64,000 nt of DNA from contig CBINFS010000010.1 in the NCBI GenBank assembly GCA_966250015.1, positions 62,001 to 126,000 of the forward strand, in the 5' to 3' direction. Below the pieces are notes generated by a model. That model was given only the letters and a program-made list of their open reading frames with translations, was not told where the DNA came from and searched no databases. Origin of the DNA: CBINFS01 sp966250015. Lineage in GTDB: Bacteria; Bacteroidota; Rhodothermia; Rhodothermales; DASSAV01. The position numbers were made by a program, and so were the translations under genes. Each line of letters opens with the position of its first letter. The stretch's first letter is position 1. Positions 28,044 to 37,277 of the stretch are shown here, in pieces.

Positions 28044-28634
28044 ACGGCCCTATTTAGCACGCGAAGATGCGATTAATACAGGGTGGTCGAGTTGTGCTGT
28101 TCGCACCATCACCGGCAATTCAGAGAACTGCATTTCACAAAGATCCTTCGGCACTTTGTGCCTCAGGATGACACGGGTGAGGCAGGGCGGTCACCCTCAT
28201 GCCTGTCATTCCGAACCTGCGAATCGGGTGAGGAATCTTCACGAAGTGCGGCCTCTCTGATAACTTCCAACAGTGACAGTAAGAAGCTGCTCCCTTGAAC
28301 TAGCCATTGAATGGATCCCGGCTCGGGGGTCGGGATGACGGAAAGGAAGGGGAGCGGCAAGCAAATATGGTCGCGCCAGGATATGCCTAAACATAAAATA
28401 TACAAATCATTCCCGCGAAGGCAGGAATCCAGGAAAGGGCCGAACGAGGCCGAATCGTATAGTCAGACGGAACCTATGCCTGGATCTCCGCCTACGCGGA
28501 GATGACGTAAAGGAAGGAGATGACGTAAAGAAAAAGGTCTCTAGTAGCATTGCGCGTCCTGTCTTCGGTCTACCCCCGTCCAAAAATCATCTACGTCCAT
28601 TTGCAGACCGCGGCCAGACAGCTTTGCAATAGCC
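28044..28634. repeat. Gene-free stretch of dispersed extragenic repeat units
   Basis: 591 bp without a credible gene. Recognisable units are: 28141-28173 (reverse orientation, TGTCATCCTGAG...GGATCT type), 28204-28239 (TGTCATTCCGA...GGAATCTT type), 28312-28341 (GGATCCCGGC...GGGATGACGG, an imperfect inverted repeat), 28408-28433 (CATTCCCGCG...GGAATCCAGG), and 28479-28512 (CCTGGATCTC...GAGATGACG). A 15-bp direct duplication, GGAGATGACGTAAAG, is at 28498-28512 and 28516-28530. Such units are widespread as noncoding repeats in several bacterial phyla; copy number in this genome cannot be judged from one locus. Confidence 0.75.
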
Positions 28635-30380
28635 TTAGTTTACCTTCATCACAACCATCGTCAAGTCGTCGCTCAGGCGGGAGGTGTCGCCGGTGAAGCG
28701 GCGGATGTCGCTGTGAACGGCGTCGATGATGACACTGGCGGGCTGGTGGCGGTTTGCCTTTAGCACCTCGAGCAGGCGCTCCTCGCCGTACTCTTCCTCC
28801 GCGCTGCCCATCGCTTCGGTCACGCCGTCGGTAAAGAGCACGAGGACGTCTCCCGGTTCAAGCTTGACCACCCCCCGCTCGTACGTCATGCTTTTCAACA
28901 CACCGAGTAGCAAACCACCCGTTTCAAGCAGCTCGACGTCCCCATCGGCACGCAGCAACATGGGTGGATTGTGGCCCGCATTCACGTAGTGCAGCTCACC
29001 GGTCGAGTGGTGATATATGCTGTGGAAGTACGTGATGAACTTGTCATAGCTCGTGTTTTCGCAGATCACCCGGTTGATGTGCGACGCCGCTTCCTCGATC
29101 GAAACCGGGAGGGGAATGAGCACGTGGAGCGAGGCTTGCAGATTCGCCATCAGGATCGCCGCAGGCAGCCCCTTTCCGGTTACGTCGGCAATGGCCAGCA
29201 GAAGGCGTTCGTCGTCGAGCCGGACCACGTCGTAGAAATCGCCGCCAACCTCACGGCTCGGGAGCGCAAGGGCGGCCACGTCCAGCCGGTCAAACTTCGG
29301 GATTTCTTGCGGCAGCAGGCGCAGCTGGATGTCCCGCGCCAGGCGGATCTCCTCCTCCAACCGTTCTTTTTCGATCTGCTCCTCGATCAGGTACGTGTTC
29401 TGAATCGATACGAGCGCCTGATTGCCGAGCGCGTACAAAAACTCCACGTCGTCGGGCTGGTACGGTTGGCCGGTCATTTTCGGGCCCAGGCAGAGCGCTC
29501 CGCACGTCTCTCCGTGCTGCTGGAGGGGAATGGCGAGCGCTATCCCTCTATCCCTAAGCCCTTGCCACTGGGGATCCGCCTCCTCGTCGTCCTGAAGCAA
29601 GACGATCTCGCGACGGGCACAGAGGGCGCGAGCCAGCTCCGGCTCCAGAACGGGACTCGCAATGCCTTTTGACGCGACGACGCGCAGCGCCGGGTCGCCG
29701 CCAGCCTGGTGATTCTCCTGTCCGTCCGACGAGCGGAGCAGAAAGAGATACTTGCCGACGAGCATCTGCCCCATCAGGGCAAACGAGAGGAGCTTAACGA
29801 GCCGCGTGCGGTCGATCGTTGCGTTGAACTCCTGCGACAGATCGAACAGGGTGTTCAGCTGCTGGATTTTCGCGTCGAGGTCGCGGTTTGCCTGCTTCAG
29901 CTCTTCGACCATGAGCGAGTTGTGGACCGCGGCTGACGTCATGTTGACGAGCGACACGACGAACTCCATCTCCCGCCGCTCGAATGGCATCCGGGTGGCT
30001 TTTTCCCCGAGGGCGATCAGGCCGATCTCACGGTGTCCCGACCGAACGGGTATGACCAGCGCGATCCGCTTCTCGACGAGGTTTTGAGGGACTTCGTCTC
30101 CCATCAACATCCGGTCACCAATTGGCTGATCGAACCGCAGCCAGTCCCCCTCCTTCAAGCCGCTCAGGCCTTTCGACGACGCCGTGCGATAGGCGTTCTC
30201 GAGGGGATCGTAGAGCAGCACAGCCCCCCGCGTTACGAGCAGCTTGCTCATCGCGGTCAGCAGAAGGTTGTTCAATACGAACTCGAGGTCGAGCGAGGTG
30301 CTGAGCAAGCGGCTCGTTTCGTAAAGCGCATTCAAGTCGAACCGCTCGGTTCTTTGCACGTGAGCAACGCTCTCAGGCAT
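28635..30380 (-). CDS. GAF-domain PP2C (SpoIIE/RsbU-type) serine phosphatase
   Basis: 581 residues. Two GAF domains occupy about 20-165 (SLDLEFVLNNLLLTAMSKLL; VIPVRSGHREIGLIALGEKA) and 190-340 (ALAIPLQQHGETCGALCLG). A coiled linker ends in EEEIRLARDIQLRLLPQEIP, the hallmark linker of RsbU-type proteins. The phosphatase domain (about 365-581) has the metal sites in REVGGDFYDV, IADVTGKGLPAAILMA and VLFTDGVTEAM. It probably dephosphorylates an anti-sigma-factor antagonist in a partner-switching cascade, with the signal sensed by GAF. No STAS or RsbW-like gene is visible in the window. It lies 33 bp after the phosphoesterase gene and is likely the last of a three-gene operon. Confidence 0.92.
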   Translation of the reverse strand: MPESVAHVQRTERFDLNALYETSRLLSTSLDLEFVLNNLLLTAMSKLLVTRGAVLLYDPLENAYRTASSKGLSGLKEGDWLRFDQPIGDRMLMGDEVPQNLVEKRIALVIPVRSGHREIGLIALGEKATRMPFERREMEFVVSLVNMTSAAVHNSLMVEELKQANRDLDAKIQQLNTLFDLSQEFNATIDRTRLVKLLSFALMGQMLVGKYLFLLRSSDGQENHQAGGDPALRVVASKGIASPVLEPELARALCARREIVLLQDDEEADPQWQGLRDRGIALAIPLQQHGETCGALCLGPKMTGQPYQPDDVEFLYALGNQALVSIQNTYLIEEQIEKERLEEEIRLARDIQLRLLPQEIPKFDRLDVAALALPSREVGGDFYDVVRLDDERLLLAIADVTGKGLPAAILMANLQASLHVLIPLPVSIEEAASHINRVICENTSYDKFITYFHSIYHHSTGELHYVNAGHNPPMLLRADGDVELLETGGLLLGVLKSMTYERGVVKLEPGDVLVLFTDGVTEAMGSAEEEYGEERLLEVLKANRHQPASVIIDAVHSDIRRFTGDTSRLSDDLTMVVMKVN

Positions 30381-30413
30381 ACCGGAAAAGCGATGTATGG
30401 GTGAAAAATATCG

Positions 30414-30908
30414 TCACGTCTCGTCCAGATGGACGACTTCCGCCTGTTTCAGCTGGCCGTTTTCGATTTCGAGGCGAACGCAGGTCTTTACCCGGTGAAG
30501 CCCCTGCTTTCCCGCGGCTCCCGGGTTGATGAAAAGCATCTGACCCAGCGACGGAACCCGGTCGATCCGCAGAATGTGGCTGTGGCCACAGATGAATACG
30601 TCCGGCGTACGCGCTTTCAGACTGTTGAGAATGCCAGGCGCCCATCGTCCAGGCCGTCCTCCGATGTGGATCATCCGGATCGAGATACCATCGACCTCGA
30701 AAAACTGTTCTTCAGGCACTCGACGTCGGATTTCTGAGCCATCGACGTTCCCCCACACGGCTCTGGTAGGTCCGATGGCTTCGAGCTGGTCCAAAACTTC
30801 GGCCGTCCCGATGTCTCCGGCGTGCAGGATCAGGTCCACGTCACCAAGATAAGCCGGAAGCGCGGGATGAAAATAGCCATGGGTGTCCGAAACGATGCCT
30901 ATCAACAT
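30414..30908 (-). CDS. YfcE/MJ0936-type metallophosphoesterase
   Basis: 164 residues, a complete small calcineurin-like phosphoesterase: GIVSDTHGYFHP, LILHAGDIG, AVWGNVDG, ICGHSHILRID and INPGAAGKQG are the five metal-binding blocks. Such enzymes hydrolyse phosphodiesters in vitro; the physiological substrate is unknown. It sits between a predicted outer-membrane protein gene (45 bp upstream) and the PP2C gene (33 bp downstream). Confidence 0.94.
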   Translation of the reverse strand: MLIGIVSDTHGYFHPALPAYLGDVDLILHAGDIGTAEVLDQLEAIGPTRAVWGNVDGSEIRRRVPEEQFFEVDGISIRMIHIGGRPGRWAPGILNSLKARTPDVFICGHSHILRIDRVPSLGQMLFINPGAAGKQGLHRVKTCVRLEIENGQLKQAEVVHLDET

Positions 30909-30953
30909 CCGGGCGACGGTTTCGCAGCGGGTGGTGCAGAGGTGAGCAAAATA

Positions 30954-31958
30954 CTACCGGAGCATGAGACGCAGCCCGACGTTGATGCGCGCGGTGCCCT
31001 TCTCCCCTTCAGGCACCCATTGCTTCAACGGAACACCCAGGAACGGCACGATTTGCAGGCTGGGACGGTTGTACTCGATACCCGAGCGTAGCCACACCGT
31101 ACCGCCCTGATACTGCTTCGTCAGGGTCTCGCTTGCGTCGATGTCCTGCAATCCATTGATGCTGGCAGCGGCTTTTTCCCGCGTCTTGTTCCCCGAGCCG
31201 GCGCCGGCACGTCGAAGTGAGGTCTCCAGCAGCTCGTACTGCCCGCGATCCACCTGCAACGACATGAACACGTTGCTCCGCGCCGGATTGAGGAGCACCG
31301 AATACTGCATCATAAAGTGCACCTCCCAGCCGAGTGCCCGCGTGTAAACGATGTCTCCCATAAAGGGGCTCTCCGGAGGTATGGAGGGACTGTCGGTGTT
31401 CGGCACGAGCTGTTCGTAACCCACTCGAACGCGTCGAACCCCGATCGCATAATCGGACGACAACATCGGGGAGAGGAGCGTCGTCGATATGAAGGCAAGG
31501 TCCGCCTGAGGCGAGCCGAGGCGTCCGTCGAACGACGGATCGACTGCCAGCCGGATGGCGTAGTCGGTATTCTCGACGGTACGATAGTACTTCACCGCAA
31601 GCCAGCTAACCGTCAGGTTACGCCCCGTACCGCCCCCGGCGGCATCGACGATGGCCGTGACGTCTATGTACGGGAATAGCTGGTAATCAAGCCAGAAGCT
31701 GAGCGCGAGGTAATCGGACCCCACCGACTGACGGCCATCCTTAACCGAGCCGGGAGAGCGTACGGAGAGTTCGGTGGTAAAGGCGTATCCGTCGTAAAAT
31801 GCCCGACGGCCGGTCTCACCCTGATAGAAGGGATCATGCACACGGAATGGACGCTGCGCAAACACAGCATCAGGAATTATCGTCGCGATAGATAGGTACA
31901 AGCCTATCGCGTATACAATTCCCTGTCTCAGTTGGTTAGCCTCTGGGCGCGTATGCAT
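30954..31958 (-). CDS. Predicted outer-membrane beta-barrel protein
   Basis: 334 residues with a signal peptide (GLYLSIATIIPDAVFAQ, about residues 18-35). The mature part alternates hydrophobic and polar residues in many short strands (YLALSFWLDYQLF; WEVHFMMQYSVLL; GTVWLRSGIEYNRPSLQIVP) and ends ARINVGLRLMLR, consistent with a barrel, though the terminal residue is Arg rather than Phe. I do not recognise the family. It is first in the three-gene operon with the phosphoesterase and PP2C genes. Confidence 0.7.
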   Translation of the reverse strand: MHTRPEANQLRQGIVYAIGLYLSIATIIPDAVFAQRPFRVHDPFYQGETGRRAFYDGYAFTTELSVRSPGSVKDGRQSVGSDYLALSFWLDYQLFPYIDVTAIVDAAGGGTGRNLTVSWLAVKYYRTVENTDYAIRLAVDPSFDGRLGSPQADLAFISTTLLSPMLSSDYAIGVRRVRVGYEQLVPNTDSPSIPPESPFMGDIVYTRALGWEVHFMMQYSVLLNPARSNVFMSLQVDRGQYELLETSLRRAGAGSGNKTREKAAASINGLQDIDASETLTKQYQGGTVWLRSGIEYNRPSLQIVPFLGVPLKQWVPEGEKGTARINVGLRLMLR

Positions 31959-32057
31959 GGACGTAGTGTCTCGACCCGTTCGAGAGCAGCAAAAAACCGG
32001 GCAATACGACAGGGCATCCGGCTGTACCTTAATGGTACGAAACTACGTGTTAATACG

Positions 32058-32747
32058 CTACGGCAAATCTAACGTTTCTCCGAAATCTAGAACGCGTGTG
32101 CTATATCCGGCCTCGCCCATCAGACCTTTCCACCGCTCGAGGTCCACTTCGATGTCCGGGAACGTGCCGTAGTGGAGCGGAATGGTGAGCATGGGATTGA
32201 GCATCTTAACCGCCCGGACGGCATCATCAGGTCCCATCGTGTAACAATCTCCGATAGGCATCAGCGCCAGATCGATGGTGTACTCCTCCCCAATCCACTT
32301 CATTTCGAAGAAAGGATTGGTATCCCCCGTATTGTATACGGTTTTCCCTTCGATCTCGAGAAGGTACCCGCCGGGGTTTCCGCCGTAGGTGCCGTCAGGA
32401 AAGGAGGATGAGTGCTGTGCCCACGTTTGTTTGACGCGTCCCCAATCAAACGTCCGGGAACCGCCGGTATTCATCGGTTTGACGTTGTGGTAGTCGTGCT
32501 TGTTTTCGAGGTACTGGGTGATCTCGAAGTTCGCAATTACCATTGCGTTCGTTCGCCGGGCAATTTCCACCGTGTCGCCCCAGTGGTCTCCATGTGCGTG
32601 CGTCAGCAGTATGACGTCCGGATGGAGATCATCGGGCTTCACGATCCCGTCGATGTGTTTGTTGCCGGTGATGAACGGATCAAACAGAAGCGTCGCATCG
32701 GCCGTCTGAATCTGGAATGCCGAGTGACCGAAATAAGTCAGTTTCAT
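32058..32747 (-). CDS. UPF0173-type metal-dependent hydrolase
   Basis: 229 residues of an MBL-fold protein: MKLTYFGHSAFQIQ, THAHGDHWGD, GTYGGNPGGYLLEIEG, NTGDTNPFFEM and TIPLHYGTFPDI. It lacks a signal peptide and should be cytoplasmic. UPF0173 members are related to UlaG; their substrates are unknown. It stands alone. Confidence 0.93.
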   Translation of the reverse strand: MKLTYFGHSAFQIQTADATLLFDPFITGNKHIDGIVKPDDLHPDVILLTHAHGDHWGDTVEIARRTNAMVIANFEITQYLENKHDYHNVKPMNTGGSRTFDWGRVKQTWAQHSSSFPDGTYGGNPGGYLLEIEGKTVYNTGDTNPFFEMKWIGEEYTIDLALMPIGDCYTMGPDDAVRAVKMLNPMLTIPLHYGTFPDIEVDLERWKGLMGEAGYSTRVLDFGETLDLP

Positions 32748-33046
32748 GCCGACAGTGAGGTCTGAGTGATTGAATTGAGAAGCATTACAACAATCAAAGC
32801 GCGGGCAAAAGGGTCAAGCCCGGTGACTTTTCCGTTACGGAAAGTTAACGTTTAGCCCCCTCATTTCGAACATTGAGAATACTTCCGGATACTGAGAACC
32901 GGATGTCCATTTTTGGTAACCCGCTTCGGAGGCTCGTATCCTCGTCCGGGAGGGGGCGTTAGTAAAAAACACCAAATGATGAACCTCTCTTCCTTTCACT
33001 CCTTTCGTGGCGCTGACAAGTGAGGGACTAAACGCGTATCGAGTAT

Positions 33047-33511
33047 ATGAGCAAACCGTATGAAGACCTTTCCACGCAGGGCCAACATCAAGATAAACCC
33101 GGGGGCGTCGAACCAAGCGGCATGGAAGTGAGAGCCCAGAAAGCGCCGGATCTCCAGGAGAAAGAAAACAAACCTGTGTACCTGCTTGCTCGTCACGAGA
33201 CGAAAGGTTACTACCGCCTCCAAACCTGGACCGACCCCGACGCCGCGGCACTCGATGTAGGATTCCAGGAGGTCGGCCGGTATTCCTCAGCCGAGGACCT
33301 GGCGCCAGCGCTGGATGAATTGCCTGAGCGGGGCGCTTTCGTCGTAATGGAGAACTCGAAAACCGGGGAAATTTATTACGACCGGCAGGCAAACGTAACG
33401 TCCGGCTTTACCGGGTCGAGCGATTACGACCAGGTAACCTTTTTCCGGGACGAAACGGAAGCGGCGGCCTTCGCACAGGAACGTGAGTCAGCCCGGACCG
33501 GGAGGAAATGA
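33047..33511 (+). CDS. Hypothetical hydrophilic protein
   Basis: 154 residues with no signal peptide or membrane segment and no motif that I recognise. A disordered, Gln/Pro/Glu-rich N-terminus (1-40) is followed by a compact part (VYLLARHETKGYYRLQTWTD; GAFVVMENSKTGEIYYDRQ; YDQVTFFRDETEAAAFAQER). Its composition and codon use fit the neighbouring genes better than the overlapping antisense frame at 32835-33392. A weak GAG lies upstream of the ATG. Confidence 0.6.
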   Translation: MSKPYEDLSTQGQHQDKPGGVEPSGMEVRAQKAPDLQEKENKPVYLLARHETKGYYRLQTWTDPDAAALDVGFQEVGRYSSAEDLAPALDELPERGAFVVMENSKTGEIYYDRQANVTSGFTGSSDYDQVTFFRDETEAAAFAQERESARTGRK

Positions 33512-33676
33512 CATCCCGGCTTTTTTAAACCCCTGCCGGCATCGTACCTTGTCAATCCAAATAACCCGGAGCCAAAAAGGCCCTACAAGTCACTACTTGA
33601 TAGGAGATGTAGGCAATCGGCATTCCGGGCTGTGCTATTTCCACGTAATTCCTGTTGAACCATTTAGCCTGTTGAG

Positions 33677-34804
33677 ATGGCGAAAAAACTTCGTGTGGGC
33701 GTCATGACGGGAGGAGGCGATTGCCCGGGCCTCAATGCCGTCATTCGCGCCGTCACCAAAAGTCTGCTGATACATCACCAGGCCGAAGTGATCGGCTTCA
33801 TGGACGGTTACCTCGGCCTTATCGAGCGGCGCATCCGCCCGCTCACCTACTCGGACGTCAGTGGCATCCTTACCCGTGGGGGAACGATCCTGGGTACGAA
33901 TAACCGGGCCAATCCATTCAGCTACTACGGCCGGAACGGCGAAAACGTCGTTCCCGAGCTGGTCGATTACTACAACGAGCTCGGGCTCGACGGTATCGTA
34001 GCCATCGGAGGCGACGGCACGATGTCGATCGGACACGGGCTCCAGCAAGCGGGCATCAACATCGTCGGCGTTCCCAAAACGATCGACAACGACCTGATGC
34101 ACACCGAGCGAACGTTCGGGTTCGACACGGCGGTCAGCGTGGCCACGGAAGCCCTGGACCGACTCCACACGACGGCTCAGAGCCACCACCGTGTGATGAT
34201 CCTGGAAACGATGGGGCGGTATGCCGGGTGGATCGCCCTCCACGCAGGCGTCGCAGGCGGTGCAGACGTCATCCTGATCCCGGAGTTCGACTACGAGATC
34301 GAAGAAGTGGCAAGAGTCTGCCTGGAAAGAGAGGAAAAGGGCCAACGTTTCACGCTGATCGCAATCGCCGAGGGAGCCAAGCCGAAAGGCGGGAAGATGG
34401 CCGTTCGCGAAATCGTCGAAGGGAGCACGGATCCCATCCGGCTGGGCGGCATCAGCGATGTACTTCGACAAGACCTCGAAAAACTCGTCACCAATGAGGT
34501 CAGAACGTCGGTCCTGGGCTACATCCAGCGTGGTGGCGCACCTACGCCGTTTGACCGTACCCTGGCCACGGCGATGGGCTCCTATGCTGCCGCTCTTGCT
34601 GCCGAGGGGAAATATGGTCGTATGGTGGCCATTCAAAACAACCGTCTGACCACCGTCGACCTCAAGGACGTGGCAAACCAGGTCAGAAAAGTCCCGAAAG
34701 ACTCACCCCTGATAGCGGCGGCAATTGCCGTCGGCACGTCGTTTGGCGTATCCAACTTTGACGTGGAATTTGGAGCGCAAGGCTCCCCTCGATCCATCAT
34801 GTAG
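33677..34804 (+). CDS. pfkA: 6-phosphofructokinase, ATP-type active site
   Basis: 375 residues: MTGGGDCPGLNAVIRAV (nucleotide loop), RGGTILGTNN, IGGDGTMS, PKTIDNDL (catalytic Asp), ETMGRYAGWIAL and EGAKPKGGKM. The residue after GGD is Gly, as in ATP-dependent enzymes, while PKTIDND carries Lys where E. coli PfkA has Gly, as in several actinobacterial-type ATP-PFKs. It phosphorylates fructose-6-phosphate in glycolysis. It converges with the PPi-type homologue, and the two share a bidirectional terminator. Confidence 0.95.
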   Translation: MAKKLRVGVMTGGGDCPGLNAVIRAVTKSLLIHHQAEVIGFMDGYLGLIERRIRPLTYSDVSGILTRGGTILGTNNRANPFSYYGRNGENVVPELVDYYNELGLDGIVAIGGDGTMSIGHGLQQAGINIVGVPKTIDNDLMHTERTFGFDTAVSVATEALDRLHTTAQSHHRVMILETMGRYAGWIALHAGVAGGADVILIPEFDYEIEEVARVCLEREEKGQRFTLIAIAEGAKPKGGKMAVREIVEGSTDPIRLGGISDVLRQDLEKLVTNEVRTSVLGYIQRGGAPTPFDRTLATAMGSYAAALAAEGKYGRMVAIQNNRLTTVDLKDVANQVRKVPKDSPLIAAAIAVGTSFGVSNFDVEFGAQGSPRSIM

Positions 34805-34845
34805 GCAGAAATCATTTCCAGCCTAATACAGCCTTTCCCAAAATG

Positions 34846-34881
34846 AAACGTGGCTCTCAGGTCGTTCTGAGAGCCACGTTT
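34846..34881. terminator. Bidirectional terminator between the two phosphofructokinase genes
   Basis: A perfect 15-bp stem (34846-34860 with 34867-34881, AAACGTGGCTCTCAG) and a 6-nt loop are flanked by T runs on both strands (plus: GTTTTTATC; minus: ATTTTGGG). It serves the plus-strand pfkA-type gene and the minus-strand PPi-type gene. Confidence 0.92.
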
Positions 34882-34926
34882 TTATCTATACCCGCGTGTC
34901 AGACCGAATGACCTCGTCACTCGGCA

Positions 34927-36249
34927 TCAGACGTGCTGGGGCGATGCCTTCAGCGCATACGGAGACTTACCGGCGGGCGTATTGATGTAAAGGAGATCCT
35001 TTTCGATAAGCGGGGCGAACTGACGAAGGAACTCTTCAGGAGACAGACCGGCGGTACCGGCAAGCTTGTTCAGCGTCTCTTCCGACTCCAGGTCCTCGCG
35101 GCTCAGGCGGATCATGTAAGCACGCGCGATGCGGAAGTATTCCGAGGTCACGTCGACCATACGAACCGCAGTGCGGTTTGTCGTGGGATCGAAAATGTCC
35201 TGGAACCGCATCGGTACGAACTGTCCGTTCTGCATGGAAACCATCGCGCCGGTGCCTCCATCGATGATGAACCGCGCAGCGGAGTAACCCAGATCGCGCG
35301 TGTATTCCATGTCGTACGGGATGGGATCGGCGCAACGAAGCTCGTATCCGATGTTCTTCGAAACGATAGTGATCTTGATTCCGAGCTGCTTCAGGCGCTC
35401 CTGAACGTTGTGCTTCATAATGTCGCCGAAGCTGATCTCGGCGAGCCGGATGTGGCCGTGCGCGTCGCGCTCGACGTTCTCCAGCACTTCGAGATCGTTC
35501 GGATCGAGCCGTTCGAGCAGTCCCTCGGCCAGAATGGCAACACCGTCGTCACGCCCGTTGCTGAGCCGCTTGATGATGGCGCCTACGAGAATGTCCGTGA
35601 TCTGGGAGAGCCGAATGACCTCATCCGGAAACTCTTCGGGGATGAGCGTCAGGGTTGCACCTGCTGCCTTCCCGATTCCAAGGGCAAGGTGGCCCGCCTT
35701 ACGGCCCATGGCAACGACAAAGTACCAACGGTTCGTCGTCTGTGCGTCGACCATGAGGCTCTGAACGATGCCGACGCCCACGTGACGGGCCGTGTTGTAG
35801 CCGAACGTCGGAATGCCGTGCGGAAGGTCGAGGTCGTTGTCGATGGTTTTGGGCACGTGGACGACGCTGATACGGCCGGCCGCGATCTCATTCACCTTCA
35901 TCGCGCTGTATGCCGTGTCGTCTCCGCCGATTGTGATGAGCTTGTCGACGTTGAGACGGAGCAGGGAGGTCACGGTGTTTTCCAGGTGCTTCTCGTCGCG
36001 CGTCGGGTTATCCCGCGCCGTACCGAGGTAGGAGCCGCCTCTGAAGTGGATACGGCTCACCTTCTCGATCGTCAACGGTTCGGCATGCGAGATGTCACCC
36101 CGCATGATGTATTTGAAACCGCTCTTGATCCCAACTACTTCGTAGCCGTTCTGAATCGCGCAGATCGTTGCTGCACCGATCACACTGTTGATACCCGGGG
36201 CCGGACCGCCACCTACGAGGATGGCTATTTTTTTTGGAGCTGTTGCCAT
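34927..36249 (-). CDS. pfp: 6-phosphofructokinase, PPi-dependent type
   Basis: 440 residues: VGGGPAPGINSVIGA, FRGGSYLGTARDN, ITIGGDDTAYSA, VPKTIDNDLDLP, AMGRKAGHLALGIG. The Asp after GGD (GGDD) together with Lys in PKTIDND is the accepted signature of pyrophosphate-dependent phosphofructokinase, which works reversibly in glycolysis and gluconeogenesis. The C-terminal extension of about 50 residues is typical of the long PPi subfamily. A terminator-like hairpin lies 41 bp upstream of the start, so expression may be attenuated. It is a divergent homologue of the neighbouring ATP-type gene and not a recent duplicate. Confidence 0.95.
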   Translation of the reverse strand: MATAPKKIAILVGGGPAPGINSVIGAATICAIQNGYEVVGIKSGFKYIMRGDISHAEPLTIEKVSRIHFRGGSYLGTARDNPTRDEKHLENTVTSLLRLNVDKLITIGGDDTAYSAMKVNEIAAGRISVVHVPKTIDNDLDLPHGIPTFGYNTARHVGVGIVQSLMVDAQTTNRWYFVVAMGRKAGHLALGIGKAAGATLTLIPEEFPDEVIRLSQITDILVGAIIKRLSNGRDDGVAILAEGLLERLDPNDLEVLENVERDAHGHIRLAEISFGDIMKHNVQERLKQLGIKITIVSKNIGYELRCADPIPYDMEYTRDLGYSAARFIIDGGTGAMVSMQNGQFVPMRFQDIFDPTTNRTAVRMVDVTSEYFRIARAYMIRLSREDLESEETLNKLAGTAGLSPEEFLRQFAPLIEKDLLYINTPAGKSPYALKASPQHV

Positions 36250-36289
36250 AATTGGATACTATTTTCTTCGATTGACTGATTACACACTC

Positions 36290-36328
36290 CCTCAAAAAGG
36301 GCCGCTCCTCAACGGTGAAATGCGGCCC
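36290..36328 (-). terminator. Terminator or attenuator hairpin upstream of the PPi-PFK gene
   Basis: A 7-bp GC stem (GGGCCGC, 36322-36328 with 36299-36305) and 16-nt loop are followed on the minus strand by TTTTTGAGGG. It lies 169 bp after the phosphatase gene and only 41 bp before the PPi-PFK ATG, so it either ends the phosphatase transcript or attenuates pfp. Confidence 0.65.
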
Positions 36329-36497
36329 GACGGAACCGTGCCTCAATATAGTAATCGGTGTACAAAAAAGAGGGGGTAGGCGAAGAAACAAGGCCTAATA
36401 CCTCAGCTATTAATAAGGATTTGAAAATGAGATGCGTACCGCCTCACGTTTTTAGGACGGTAAAGCAACACGCGAAGCGCTCCGTTTACGCTCCAAA

Positions 36498-37136
36498 CTA
36501 GTTGAAACGAGTGGCTGCCTCACTGTAGCCGAGGTGCGATACGTCCCCGCAGAGCTCCGTGACCCAGGCGTCATCGCGTTTGACGAGCTTGTAAAGGCTG
36601 CACAGTGCGCACTCCTCGATCCTGAGATCCTCGATGAGTCCTCGAGCCGCCCCTGCAACGGAGGCGCCATGCCCGACCATCAGAATGGTCCCACCATACG
36701 CGCTAGAAATCCGTCGTGCGGCTTCACCGGCTCGCGAAAGCGCCTCGTCTTCCGTTTCAGGATACTGCGGGGAGACGTGTGGCGTGTAGCTCAAATCGAT
36801 TCTCGGATAAAGGTTCTTCAATTGGTCCGGAGGCAAGAGCTCCGGCGTGCTCGGAAACCAATCGGCGTTCAGCCACTCCCCAAGGCCCGGTTCGAGGTAG
36901 ACGCTCAAATCCAGAACCTGCGCAATCTCGTGCGCCGTCTGGACTGTACGCAGGTAAGGGGACGAAAAAATGTACGTTATCCCCTCGCCAATGAGCCGCT
37001 CGCCGGTCTTTTTTGCCTGCTCGAATCCATCCGGCGACAGGGAGGGATCGAACGGTCTCTCCGCCGTGTCCTTCCAGTTCGGATCGACAAAATCCACCCG
37101 GTTCCCGTGTCGCACGAGCCAGACTACCTGAACCAT
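36498..37136 (-). CDS. Histidine-phosphatase superfamily protein
   Basis: 212 residues. The phospho-His motif is VVWLVRHGNRVD (RHG at residues 9-11); further active-site residues are in SSPYLRTVQTAHEIA and MVGHGASVAGAARGLI. It is related to phosphoglycerate mutase-like enzymes but more similar in layout to the PGAM/UbaSH-type phosphatases. It has no signal peptide. Next to two phosphofructokinases, a sugar-phosphate role is plausible but not shown. Confidence 0.9.
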   Translation of the reverse strand: MVQVVWLVRHGNRVDFVDPNWKDTAERPFDPSLSPDGFEQAKKTGERLIGEGITYIFSSPYLRTVQTAHEIAQVLDLSVYLEPGLGEWLNADWFPSTPELLPPDQLKNLYPRIDLSYTPHVSPQYPETEDEALSRAGEAARRISSAYGGTILMVGHGASVAGAARGLIEDLRIEECALCSLYKLVKRDDAWVTELCGDVSHLGYSEAATRFN

Positions 37137-37277
37137 GATTCGATCCCGATTTTGTACAACTTGAGTTTCTACTTAAAAAAGGACGACGCCGGGCATGGAT
37201 CCGATATCGTTTCCGGGAAGAGCACGTTTACCGGCTTCATTACGTTCTCCACCTCTCTGTCCTATGCCAAAAAGCCG

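Noticed and set aside
28044..28634. CRISPR array or insertion sequence in the gene-free gap
   Set aside because: Units differ from one another, lack regular spacers, and no transposase or terminal inverted repeats occur.
32835..33392. 185-codon minus-strand frame
   Set aside because: Overlaps the hydrophilic plus-strand gene at 33047, which has better composition; the minus frame starts without a ribosome site.
34933..36279. Long plus-strand open frame (448 codons) antisense to the PPi-PFK gene
   Set aside because: The opposite strand encodes an unmistakable phosphofructokinase; the frame is a by-product of high GC.
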